NCBI RefSeq assembly: GCF_946479415.1
Contig: NZ_CAMLFY010000022.1
Coordinates: 1-46,737, forward strand
DNA: 46,737 nucleotides
Direction: 5' to 3'
Source: an uncultured Shinella sp.
Lineage (GTDB): Bacteria > Pseudomonadota > Alphaproteobacteria > Rhizobiales > Rhizobiaceae
In this document: in pieces, positions 9,454-18,959 of the stretch
Position numbering within the stretch: the stretch's first letter is position 1
Layout of the letters: the number at the start of each line of letters is the position of its first letter
Notes under the pieces: generated by a model
Told to the model about the DNA's origin: nothing
Databases searched by the model: none
Seen by the model: only the letters and a program-made list of their open reading frames with translations
Program-made: the position numbers and the translations under genes

Positions 9454-9693
9454 TCAGCCGCGACCCTGCGTCACGATGACCGGGATCAGCAGGTCGCCCC
9501 AGTTGCCCTCGCCACCATGGTGGCGGGCGGAGCGGACGAGCTCGACCGAGACGCCGGCCTCGACCGCCTTCATGACGGACTGGTTGAGGCGGTGCAGGTC
9601 GTTGGCGACCATGCGGATCATGGCCTGCTGGTCGGGGGTCATGGCGGAAGCCTGTTCTTCAGCGCGTTCCTTGACTCGGGTCTGGACTGTCAT
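9454..9693 (-). CDS. Small conserved-type protein downstream of aceA, 79 aa
   Basis: The minus-strand ATG at 9693 has a strong GAGGAG just upstream (9700-9706 region). The 79-residue product begins MTVQTRVKERAEEQASAMTP and ends in a Gly-rich segment leading to LLIPVIVTQGRG. It is predicted cytoplasmic and helical in its first half. It follows isocitrate lyase by about 50 bases on the same strand, so it is probably cotranscribed. It resembles the DUF6494 group as I remember it, but that is a weak recollection and no function is known. The track frame extends further upstream into aceA; the ribosome site decides for the shorter start. Confidence 0.75.
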   Translation of the reverse strand: MTVQTRVKERAEEQASAMTPDQQAMIRMVANDLHRLNQSVMKAVEAGVSVELVRSARHHGGEGNWGDLLIPVIVTQGRG

Positions 9694-9742
9694 GGCATTT
9701 CTCCTCTTATAACGGGGTTTTTGAAGGGCTGATGGGGATGGT

Positions 9743-11032
<1,290 letters not shown>

Positions 11033-11251
11033 AGTATCCTCCAATGCGATGTCTCGGGATCGGGCTGGTGTCATGTCGTTGCCCGATTTCATGTGACAGT
11101 ATTTACATCGCAGCGCACAATAGGGCGAGAGAAAACCGGAAAATCAGCAGGATAATCGGGTAATGATGTCTTGTCTTTGACAATTCCGATCTGTAAAAAA
11201 GTAAATATTGTAAATTCAGCAATCAAGCGATCTGTGTAAAGGATGTGACAT
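11033..11251. promoter_or_regulatory. aceA / scfR-type divergent control region with repeated TGTAAA
   Basis: This AT-rich 219-base spacer separates aceA from the regulator gene. It contains TGTAAA in direct orientation at 11192-11197, 11209-11214 and 11235-11240, and inverted (TTTACA) at 11102-11107. A TTGACA at 11177-11182 could be the regulator's -35 box. GCAGCGCACAA at 11110-11120 is also found in the phasin promoter. The TGTAAA repeats are the best candidates for binding by the adjacent regulator; this is inference from spacing and repetition only. Confidence 0.5.
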
Positions 11252-12667
11252 ATGGCGGAGAACAAGATCTTTGCCGGCCCGAAAGTCCGGCGCATCCGCA
11301 ACACGCTCGGCCTGACCCAGACGGCGATGGCCGAGGGTCTGTCGATCTCGCCGTCCTATCTCAACCTCATCGAGCGAAACCAGCGCCCGCTGACGGTGCA
11401 GCTGCTGTTGCGGCTCGCCTCCGTCTACAAGGTCGATCTTGACGATCTCCAGGGCGAGAGTGCCGGCCATGCCCGCCAGCTGCGCGAGGTCTTTGCCGAT
11501 CCGCTGCTCTCAGGCGAACTGCCGGGTGATCACGAGCTGGTGGAAATCGCCGATGCCGCGCCGAATGTCGCGAGCGGCATCGTCAAGCTCTACCGCGCCT
11601 ATCGCGAGCAGGCCGCCCGCCTGACCGACCTTGCCGACCTGCTTGCCCGCGAGGGGCATGCCACCACGCTTGCCGGCACGCTGCTGCCGATGGACGAGGT
11701 GCGCGACAAGCTGGAAGGGCGGCCCAACTATTTTGGGGCGATCGAGGAGGCGGCCGAGCGGTTTCATGCGGCGCTGGCGCCCGGTGACGACCTGGCCAAT
11801 GCCCTCAAGGGCTGGCTGCGCAAGGAACACGGCGTCGTGGTGCGCGCGCTGCCGGTCCACACCATGCCGAACCTGCGCCGCCGCTTCGACCGGCATTCCA
11901 TGCGTCTCTTCCTCTCCGAGCGCCTGTCGCCCTTCGATCAGCTGCGCGAGATCGCCATGGAGACCGTGCAACTGGCGCTTCAGGACGAAATTTTCGCCGA
12001 ACTCGACCTGCTTGCCTTCTCGACGGCGGAGGCGAAGCGCATCGCCCGCTTCGAACTGGCACGTTACGCCGCCCATGCGCTGATGATGCCCTACGAGGCC
12101 TTCCACGCGACGGCGCAGCGTGTGCGTTACGATGTCGACGTTTTGCGTTCGCGCTTCGGCGTCTCCTTCGAGCAGGCCGCGAACCGGCTGACCATGCTGC
12201 AGCGGCCAGGCAAGACGGGCGTGCCCTTCTTCATGCTGGAGATCGACAATGCCGGCCATCGTTTTCGCCGGGCCGGTGCGCAGGGCTTTCCACAGGCGCG
12301 TTTCGGCGGCGGCTGTCCGAAGCTCGGCGTGCACGCGGCCTTCTCCCAGCCGGGGCAAATCCTCGTCGATCGCGTCGAGATGCCCGATGGCGGAGCCTTC
12401 CTGACGGTATCACGCACGCTGGAAGGGCCGCAGGGCACGTTTGGCGAACGGGTACGCCGCACGGCGCTGCTGCTGGGCTGCGATGCCGCTCATGCGGAGG
12501 AGACGGTTTATGGCGAGGCGGTGCGGCGCGACGGCACCGTCGCCGTCGGCACGGCCTGTCGATTGTGCGAGCGGCAGGGCTGTCTGGCGCGCGCCGAGCC
12601 CCCCGTAACGCGCCCGCTCGGGCTCGATGAAATGGTCGCGGGCCTCAGTCTTTTCGACTTCCAGTAA
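11252..12667 (+). CDS. XRE-type short-chain fatty acyl transcriptional regulator (RamB/ScfR family)
   Basis: 471 residues. An N-terminal helix-turn-helix of the XRE class (about residues 8-62, with GLTQTAMAEGLSISPSYLNL) is followed by an IrrE/ImmA-like region in which the HExxH zinc motif is absent: the equivalent stretch reads ARFELARYAAHALMMP. A Cys-containing C-terminal domain (CRLCERQGC) is typical of the short-chain fatty acyl-CoA regulator group. Members such as RamB and ScfR control glyoxylate-cycle and propionate/acetate genes in response to acyl-CoA. It is divergent from aceA, which is the obvious target. The start at 11252 follows AAAGGATGTGACAT. Confidence 0.92.
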   Translation: MAENKIFAGPKVRRIRNTLGLTQTAMAEGLSISPSYLNLIERNQRPLTVQLLLRLASVYKVDLDDLQGESAGHARQLREVFADPLLSGELPGDHELVEIADAAPNVASGIVKLYRAYREQAARLTDLADLLAREGHATTLAGTLLPMDEVRDKLEGRPNYFGAIEEAAERFHAALAPGDDLANALKGWLRKEHGVVVRALPVHTMPNLRRRFDRHSMRLFLSERLSPFDQLREIAMETVQLALQDEIFAELDLLAFSTAEAKRIARFELARYAAHALMMPYEAFHATAQRVRYDVDVLRSRFGVSFEQAANRLTMLQRPGKTGVPFFMLEIDNAGHRFRRAGAQGFPQARFGGGCPKLGVHAAFSQPGQILVDRVEMPDGGAFLTVSRTLEGPQGTFGERVRRTALLLGCDAAHAEETVYGEAVRRDGTVAVGTACRLCERQGCLARAEPPVTRPLGLDEMVAGLSLFDFQ

Positions 12668-12851
12668 ATTTCCGCTTGATTTCCGTCACCGATAGGTTTT
12701 GAAATCTGATAGGAATGGGAACAATGTGATATCAAAATTCGCTCTCTGTTTGCGTAGAATGCAGCTTGTCGCCTCTCGAAAAACAACCATAATCGGCGAC
12801 TGTTCTTCCTACGAACTCATAGATCCGCGAAAGAAACTGGGAGATAAATCA
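12668..12851 (+). promoter_or_regulatory. Upstream region of the polyamine transporter operon
   Basis: A 184-base AT-richer spacer before the binding-protein gene. The frame of the binding protein stays open back to 12699, but that extension lacks signal-peptide character. GGGAGA at 12839-12844 is the ribosome site. I see no clear inverted repeat. Confidence 0.4.
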
Positions 12852-13946
12852 ATGATAAGACGTATTCTTTTGGCGACGGCCGCTCTCGGCGCTATCCTTG
12901 GCGCCGGCAGTGCGCTTGCGCAGGAAAAGGTGGTCAACGTCTACAACTGGTCGGATTATATCGACAGCTCCATTATCGACGACTTCACCAAGGAAACCGG
13001 CATCAAGGTCGTCTACGACGTCTACGACTCGAACGAGATCCTTGAGACGAAGCTTCTCGCCGGCGGCACAGGCTATGACGTGGTCGTGCCGACCAACACC
13101 TTCTTGCAGCGCCAGATTTCTGCCGGCGTCTACCAGAAGCTTGACAAGTCCAAGCTGCCCAACCTGAAGAACATGTGGGACATGGTCGCGACGCGCATGC
13201 AGCCGTTCGACCCGGGCAATGAATATTCGATCAACTACATGTGGGGCACGATCGGCATCGGCTACAACAAGGCCAAGATCAAGGAAGCGCTCGGCACCGA
13301 TCAGATCGACAGCTGGAATGTGATCTTCGATCCGGCCAATGCCGAAAAGCTCAAGGATTGCGGCATCAACCTGCTGGATTCCCCGACCGACATCATTCCG
13401 GTCACGCTCGCCTATCTGGGTCTCAACCCCGACAGCCATGACCCGGCCGATATCGCCAAGGCTGAAGAAGCCCTTCAGAAGATTCGGCCCTTCGTGCGCA
13501 AGTTCCATTCGTCGGAATTCATCAACGGTCTCGCGAATGGCGACATCTGCATCGCCGTCGGCTGGTCGGGTGATATCTTCCAGGGCCGCGACCGCGCGGA
13601 CGAAGCCAAGAACGGCGTCGAGATCGGCTATGCCATTCCGAAGGAAGGCACGCAGATGTGGTTCGACCAGATGGCGATCCCCGCCGACGCACCGCATGTC
13701 GAAGAGGCGCACGCCTTCCTCGACTACATCATGCGTCCGGAAGTCATCGCCAAGGCCTCGACCTACATCCACTATGCCAACGGCAACAAGGCCGCTCAGG
13801 CTGTGATGCCGGAAGAGATCGTCAAGGATACGACGATCTATCCGGATGACGCGACGCTGAAGAAGCTCTTCACCAACACCACGCTGGACCCGAAGACGCA
13901 GCGCCTGTTCACGCGCACCTGGACCAAGATCGTGACCGGCCAGTAA
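12852..13946 (+). CDS. potF: Polyamine ABC transporter, substrate-binding protein
   Basis: 364 residues with a typical Sec signal peptide (MIRRILLATAALGAILGAGS, cleaved about ALAQ). The mature protein starts with VVNVYNWSDYID, the hallmark of spermidine/putrescine-binding proteins. It is periplasmic and delivers polyamine to the permease pair encoded downstream. Together with the ATPase and two permeases it forms a complete potFGHI-type importer, and the puuA/puuB-like genes 9 kb upstream would catabolise the imported putrescine. PotF- versus PotD-type specificity is not decidable here. An intercistronic terminator-like hairpin follows, which may set a higher level for the binding protein. 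Confidence 0.93.
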   Translation: MIRRILLATAALGAILGAGSALAQEKVVNVYNWSDYIDSSIIDDFTKETGIKVVYDVYDSNEILETKLLAGGTGYDVVVPTNTFLQRQISAGVYQKLDKSKLPNLKNMWDMVATRMQPFDPGNEYSINYMWGTIGIGYNKAKIKEALGTDQIDSWNVIFDPANAEKLKDCGINLLDSPTDIIPVTLAYLGLNPDSHDPADIAKAEEALQKIRPFVRKFHSSEFINGLANGDICIAVGWSGDIFQGRDRADEAKNGVEIGYAIPKEGTQMWFDQMAIPADAPHVEEAHAFLDYIMRPEVIAKASTYIHYANGNKAAQAVMPEEIVKDTTIYPDDATLKKLFTNTTLDPKTQRLFTRTWTKIVTGQ

Positions 13947-13963
13947 CCGGCCGAAAGCAAATT

Positions 13964-13990
13964 GCCCGGAAGCCTCTTCCGGGCATTTTT
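13964..13990 (+). terminator. Intercistronic terminator/attenuator within the pot operon
   Basis: The stem GCCCGGAAG/CTTCCGGGC is followed by ATTTTT. It lies 17 bases after the binding-protein stop and 39 bases before the ATPase gene. In ABC operons such hairpins usually give partial readthrough and protect the upstream message. Confidence 0.75.
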
Positions 13991-14028
13991 CTTAAGAGCT
14001 GCCCAAAAATAAGAGATGGGGACAGGCA

Positions 14029-15171
14029 ATGAAATCTCTCGGCAACATCCGTCGCGCCTTCGCACCGTGGACGGACCCGGACGCAAAACCGTACATCACG
14101 TTCCGCAATGTCACGAAGAAGTTCGGCGATTTCACTGCCGTCGATGATCTCACACTCAACATCTATCACCGCGAGTTCTTCGCCCTGCTCGGCGCCTCGG
14201 GCTGCGGCAAGTCCACGCTGCTGCGCATGCTGGCCGGTTTCGAGCGGCCGACGTCGGGCGAGATCATTCTCGACGGTCAGGACATTGCCGGCATCCCGCC
14301 CTACAAGCGGCCCGTCAACATGATGTTCCAGTCCTACGCGCTCTTCCCGCACATGTCGGTCGAGAGCAATATCGGCTTCGGCCTGCGCCAGGACGGCATG
14401 CCGAAAAACGAGATCGCCGAGCGCGTCGCCCAGATGCTCAAGCTCGTAAAGCTCGAAAAATTCGCAAAACGCAAGCCGCACCAGCTCTCCGGCGGCCAGC
14501 GCCAGCGCGTGGCGCTGGCCCGTTCGCTTGCCAAGCGCCCGAAGGTGCTCTTGCTTGATGAGCCGCTCGGCGCGCTCGACAAGAAGCTGCGCGAGGAAAC
14601 CCAGTTCGAGCTGATGGACCTGCAGCAGGAGCTCGGCCTGACTTTCGTCGTGGTGACGCACGACCAGGAAGAGGCGATGACCATGGCCGACCGCATCGCG
14701 GTAATGAGCCACGGCAAGGTCATCCAGGTCGCGACGCCGGCGGAAATCTATGAAGCGCCGAATTCCCGCTTCGTGGCCGACTTCATCGGCGACGTGAACA
14801 TCCTCGACGGCAAGGTTTCGGCAAACGGCAACGGCAAGATCGAGCTTGCCGTCTCCGAAGGCTTCACCGTGCGCACCGCAACCGCGAACGGTCCTGCTCC
14901 AGGCAGCGCCGCCGGTTTTGCCATCCGCCCGGAAAAAATGAAGGTGACACGCGCCGCGCCCGCCGACGCCTCGGTCAATGCCGCGCAGGGCGAGATCTGG
15001 GATATCGGTTATCTCGGCGACATGACGGTCTTCTACGTCAAGCTCGACAGCGGCAAGGTGGTCAAGGCCTCCATGCTGAATGCCCAGCGCGAGGTCGAGG
15101 ATCCGATCGCCTATGACGAGAAGGTCTGGGTCTCCTTCGGCGAAACGGCCGGCGTCGTGCTGAAGGATTGA
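14029..15171 (+). CDS. potG: Polyamine ABC transporter, ATP-binding protein
   Basis: 380 residues. Walker A GASGCGKST (about 54-62), Q-loop MMFQSYALFPHMSV, signature LSGGQRQRVALARSL, Walker B VLLLDEPLGALD and switch H in VVVTHDQEEAMTMADRIAVM are all intact. The C-terminal third is a TOBE_2 regulatory domain. The order and length match PotG/PotA. It energises putrescine/spermidine uptake at the inner face of the membrane. The next gene starts four bases after its stop, so translation is probably coupled. Confidence 0.95.
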   Translation: MKSLGNIRRAFAPWTDPDAKPYITFRNVTKKFGDFTAVDDLTLNIYHREFFALLGASGCGKSTLLRMLAGFERPTSGEIILDGQDIAGIPPYKRPVNMMFQSYALFPHMSVESNIGFGLRQDGMPKNEIAERVAQMLKLVKLEKFAKRKPHQLSGGQRQRVALARSLAKRPKVLLLDEPLGALDKKLREETQFELMDLQQELGLTFVVVTHDQEEAMTMADRIAVMSHGKVIQVATPAEIYEAPNSRFVADFIGDVNILDGKVSANGNGKIELAVSEGFTVRTATANGPAPGSAAGFAIRPEKMKVTRAAPADASVNAAQGEIWDIGYLGDMTVFYVKLDSGKVVKASMLNAQREVEDPIAYDEKVWVSFGETAGVVLKD

Positions 15172-15175
15172 CCCG

Positions 15176-16087
15176 ATGAAGAAGCTCGGCTCCGCCATTT
15201 TCAGCCGCCTTGTCATCATCATTCCCTATGCCTGGCTGCTGTTCTTCTTCCTCATCCCCTTCTTCATCGTCTTCCGCATCTCGCTGTCGACCACCGCCAT
15301 CGCCCAGCCGCCCTACGAGCCGGCTTTCGCATGGTCGGACGGCCTGTCCGGTATCCTGACGAAGATGGGTCAGTTCAGCTTCGACAACTTCATCTGGCTG
15401 ACCGAGGATTCGCTCTATTTCAACGCCTATATGTCGAGCATCTGGATCGCTGGCGTTTCCACGCTGGTGACGCTGTTGATCGGCTACCCCATCGCCTATG
15501 GCATGGCGCAGGCGCCGCGTACGCTGCGCCCGACACTCCTGATGCTGGTGATCCTGCCGTTCTGGACGAGCTTCCTCATCCGCGTCTATGCCTGGATCGC
15601 CATCCTGAAGCCCGAAGGACTGCTCAACCAGTTCCTGATGAACCTCGGCGTCATCGACCAGCCGCTGATCATCATGAACACCAATTGGGCGATCTATATC
15701 GGCATCGTCTATTCCTACCTGCCCTTCATGATCCTGCCGCTCTATTCCGCGCTGGAGAAGATGGACAACACGCTGATCGAGGCGGCGCAGGATCTCGGCT
15801 GCCCGCAGATCTCGGCCTTCTGGAAGGTGACGTTCCCGCTCTCCATTCCCGGCATCGTCGCGGGCTGCATGCTCGTCTTCATTCCGGCAGTGGGCGAGTT
15901 CGTCATTCCCGACCTGCTCGGCGGATCGCAGACACTGATGATCGGCAAGACGCTGTGGAACGAATTCAACGCAAACCGCGACTGGCCGGTCTCGGCTGCC
16001 GTCGCCACCATCCTGCTCCTCATCCTGGTCGTGCCCATCGTGTTCTTCCAGAATGCGCAGGCCAAGGCCGAAGAGCAGGGGAGGTAA
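15176..16087 (+). CDS. potH: Polyamine ABC transporter, permease
   Basis: 303 residues with six predicted membrane helices, the first at about 10-32. The cytoplasmic EAA loop (ALEKMDNTLIEAAQDLGCPQ) contacts the ATPase. It is a binding-protein-dependent permease of the PotH/PotB type and pairs with the following permease to form the channel. It starts within five bases of the ATPase stop. Confidence 0.94.
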   Translation: MKKLGSAIFSRLVIIIPYAWLLFFFLIPFFIVFRISLSTTAIAQPPYEPAFAWSDGLSGILTKMGQFSFDNFIWLTEDSLYFNAYMSSIWIAGVSTLVTLLIGYPIAYGMAQAPRTLRPTLLMLVILPFWTSFLIRVYAWIAILKPEGLLNQFLMNLGVIDQPLIIMNTNWAIYIGIVYSYLPFMILPLYSALEKMDNTLIEAAQDLGCPQISAFWKVTFPLSIPGIVAGCMLVFIPAVGEFVIPDLLGGSQTLMIGKTLWNEFNANRDWPVSAAVATILLLILVVPIVFFQNAQAKAEEQGR

Positions 16088-16091
16088 GCTC

Positions 16092-16910
16092 ATGAACACC
16101 TGGTCCCGTTTCAATATCGCATCGGTCGTTCTCGGCTTTTCCTTCCTCTATCTGCCGATCGTGCTCTTGGTCGTCTTTTCCTTCAACGAGTCCAAGCTCG
16201 TGACGGTCTGGGCCGGCTTCTCGACCAAATGGTACGTCTCGCTGTTCCACAATCAGGGCCTGATGGACGCCGCCTGGGTGACGATCCGCGTGGCGCTGAT
16301 CTCTGCAACGGTGGCCACCGCGCTCGGCACCATGGCGGCGCTGGCCCTGACGCGCTACACGCGCTTCCGCGGCCGGCTCCTGTTTTCCGGCATGGTCTAT
16401 GCACCGCTCGTCATGCCCGAGGTCATCACCGGCCTGTCGCTGCTCTTGCTCTTCGTCGCCATCGGCTTCGACCGCGGCTTCATCACGGTCATGCTGGCGC
16501 ATATCACCTTCTCGATGTGCTTCGTGACGGTGGTGGTGCAGTCGCGCCTCCTGTCCTTCGATCGCTCGATCGAGGAGGCGGCGCTCGATCTCGGCGCAAC
16601 CCCGGTCAGGACCTTCCTGGAGGTGACGCTGCCGGTTATCGCGCCGGCCGTGCTGTCCGGCTGGATGCTGGCGCTGACGTTGTCGCTTGACGACCTCGTC
16701 ATCTCCTCGTTCACGTCAGGCCCCGGTGCCACAACGCTGCCGATGAAGATCTACAGCCAGGTGCGCCTCGGCGTGACGCCTGAGATCAACGCGGCCTGCA
16801 CGCTGCTCATCGGTTTCGTCGCCATCGGCGTGATCATCGCCTCGGTCATGACCAAGCGGCGCGAAGTGCAGCGCCAGCGCGACGAGCAGGCGGCCTTCGC
16901 GGGCCGCTGA
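16092..16910 (+). CDS. potI: Polyamine ABC transporter, permease
   Basis: 272 residues with six predicted membrane helices and an EAA loop reading SIEEAALDLGATPVRTFLEV. It is the PotI/PotC-type partner of the upstream permease. The start ATG at 16092, four bases after the potH-type stop and preceded by GGGGAGG, is preferred over an in-frame codon at 16053 inside potH. It ends 20 bases before the convergent AsmA-like gene, so the operon finishes here. Confidence 0.94.
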   Translation: MNTWSRFNIASVVLGFSFLYLPIVLLVVFSFNESKLVTVWAGFSTKWYVSLFHNQGLMDAAWVTIRVALISATVATALGTMAALALTRYTRFRGRLLFSGMVYAPLVMPEVITGLSLLLLFVAIGFDRGFITVMLAHITFSMCFVTVVVQSRLLSFDRSIEEAALDLGATPVRTFLEVTLPVIAPAVLSGWMLALTLSLDDLVISSFTSGPGATTLPMKIYSQVRLGVTPEINAACTLLIGFVAIGVIIASVMTKRREVQRQRDEQAAFAGR

Positions 16911-16929
16911 GCATTCCGGGAAAATGCGA

Positions 16930-18777
16930 TTACTGGCGGGGCTGCTGCCCCGTCAGGATCGAGATCGGCGAGATCACCGGCTCCGGCCAGGAACCGCCGA
17001 TGAAGAAGCTGATGGCCGGGTTGACCACCGCCGCGTCCGCCTGCGGCCGATCGGCCAGCGTTCCGGCAAGCGCCAGGCTGCCCGAACGATAGGGGATCAT
17101 GCCGGACAGCGTCAGAAGCTTCTCGTTCCCCTCGATTTCCGCCTTGGTGAGTTCGGCAATGCCGCGGTCGAGCCGGGCCTCGAGATCGGCACGCACGAAA
17201 TCGAAGGACCCGTCCGCAGCGCTGGAAAAGTTGAAGAACGCGTTCTTCGACGCCTGTTCCTCGAAGGCCTGACGGTTGAAATGGGTGAGTGTGCCCGGCC
17301 CCATGCGCAGGCGGAACTGGCCCGACATGTCCGACACCGTCGTTGCCCAGAGCGGACGATCCGTCGAAAGCTCGAAATCGGCCGAGCCATGGCCCGACGG
17401 CAGCGGTCCTGGAAGTGCGAGCGTGCTGACGATCGTGCCGATATCGACATTGCTCAGCGACATCTGCAACTGCGCACCACCTCGAAAACCCTGTTCGTTG
17501 AGCGCGATGCGGCCGGTCATGCGGCCATCGAGAAGTGTGCTGTCACCGACGTCGAACGACGCGCGGCCGTTTTCGATGCGCATGCCGGCGGCAAGACCCT
17601 GAAGCGAAAAGGGCGCGAAATCTGCCGTCTTGGCGGAAAGACGCAGGTCCATGCCGAACTGGTGTATGAAGGCCGTGTCGAGGGGAGTGGCGGTTTCCTC
17701 CGAGCCCGGCATCGGCGAGAAGGCCGAAAGCAGCGCCTTCAGGTCGATATGATCGAAGGCCAGCGTCCCGCCGATCTGCGGCAGATCCTTGGGCGGCAGT
17801 TTGACGTCGAGCACCCCGGTCGCCTCGGCATTGTTCAGGGCAAGCTTCACGTCTTCGAGCTTGGCCGAATACCCTGCCGTTGTCACCTTCGCTTCGACAT
17901 TCACCTGTCCGACATTGCCGATGGCGGGGATATCCTTGCCGCGCCAGGCCAGCAGATGAGCAAGCGAGGGGGTCGAAAGCTGCATGGTGCCGGTAACGAA
18001 AGCGGCGTTGGACAGATTGGCCGCACCCTCGAAGTTGAGCGTTGCAGGATCGGCGGAAAGGCTGGTGCGGACATTGGCGTTGCGCCCGGCCAGCAGCGAC
18101 AGGGGCCGGTCGCAGCCGAAGGTCCAGTGCGTCATTTCGCCGTTGACGATGCCGGAGAGCGAAAGATCCATGGGCTGCCGGAGCGATGGCCAGGTGACGG
18201 TGCCGTTGATGTCGGAGATACGATAAGCCCTTGTCTCGGTTGCGCGCGCGACTTCGAGAATGCCATCGGTGATGGTGATCGTGCCCAGGCGTTCGCTCGG
18301 CATGGCCGCGATCGCCTGTCCCTCGGGCGTCGCGGCGGTCGCTGCGATCGCCTGCGCCAGCCAGCCGCTGTGTTTCCAGTTGAAGACGCCTGCCGGGCCC
18401 CAGCCGGCATGAACCGTCGGGCGCGCCAGTTCGAGATCGCTGAAGGTTGGCCGGCCGCGCACGGCGCCAATCAGATCGAAGGTCGCCGAGACGGCTTCGA
18501 TGGACGCCAGTTCCTCGCTCTTGCCGTTCACGACACGGCTGGTGACGCGCACATTGCCGAGCGTCACGCGCGGATAGGGCCAGAAGGAGAATTCCGGGGC
18601 TTTGCCGATATGCACGTCGGCGCCCGTCCAGTTCTCCAGCGTTTCCTCGATCGCCCTGCCGACCGTATCCGCCTGCAGGAGGAAGGGAACGCTGATGCGC
18701 ACCGCAAAAAACAGCACGAGCGCGACAAGGAGACCCCGCACCAGGAGCTTCGGACGGATGAAACGGAACGGGGTCAT
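16930..18777 (-). CDS. AsmA family protein
   Basis: About 615 residues. A single N-terminal membrane anchor (PKLLVRGLLVALVLFFAVRI) is followed by the AsmA-type opening in which alignment around WTGADVHIGKAPEFSFWPYP and VTLGNVRV is recognisable. A long beta-rich periplasmic region and a C-terminal AsmA_2-like segment (MRMGPGTLTHFN-type) follow. AsmA-like proteins belong to the bridge-like lipid-transfer group implicated in phospholipid transport to the outer membrane; this specific protein has no assigned role. Start: ATG at 18777 (MTPFRF) has AGAGGA about 10 bases upstream and is preferred over ATG at 18789, which sits on top of that site. Confidence 0.85.
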   Translation of the reverse strand: MTPFRFIRPKLLVRGLLVALVLFFAVRISVPFLLQADTVGRAIEETLENWTGADVHIGKAPEFSFWPYPRVTLGNVRVTSRVVNGKSEELASIEAVSATFDLIGAVRGRPTFSDLELARPTVHAGWGPAGVFNWKHSGWLAQAIAATAATPEGQAIAAMPSERLGTITITDGILEVARATETRAYRISDINGTVTWPSLRQPMDLSLSGIVNGEMTHWTFGCDRPLSLLAGRNANVRTSLSADPATLNFEGAANLSNAAFVTGTMQLSTPSLAHLLAWRGKDIPAIGNVGQVNVEAKVTTAGYSAKLEDVKLALNNAEATGVLDVKLPPKDLPQIGGTLAFDHIDLKALLSAFSPMPGSEETATPLDTAFIHQFGMDLRLSAKTADFAPFSLQGLAAGMRIENGRASFDVGDSTLLDGRMTGRIALNEQGFRGGAQLQMSLSNVDIGTIVSTLALPGPLPSGHGSADFELSTDRPLWATTVSDMSGQFRLRMGPGTLTHFNRQAFEEQASKNAFFNFSSAADGSFDFVRADLEARLDRGIAELTKAEIEGNEKLLTLSGMIPYRSGSLALAGTLADRPQADAAVVNPAISFFIGGSWPEPVISPISILTGQQPRQ

Positions 18778-18914
18778 TCGGGCATGCATCCTCTGCCGCC
18801 GGCTTTCTCATTATGGTTGCGCGAAGGGGATAGGCGCTCGTGGCGAAGAAATCAAATGCCGCCATGGCGGAATTGCGTTCACCGGTGCCGCGAACCGGCA
18901 GCCGATGCTTTTTA

Positions 18915-18944
18915 TTGCGACGCAACATGGTATACGAATATAAT
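18915..18944 (+). promoter_or_regulatory. Possible promoter of acetoacetyl-CoA synthetase gene
   Basis: TTGCGA (18915-18920) and TATAAT (18939-18944) are separated by 18 bases. The -35 overlaps the palindrome TTGCGACGCAA (18915-18925). Initiation from this -10 would leave a leader of only about ten bases carrying GGAGG. Confidence 0.45.
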
Positions 18945-18959
18945 GGATTGGAGGAAAGC

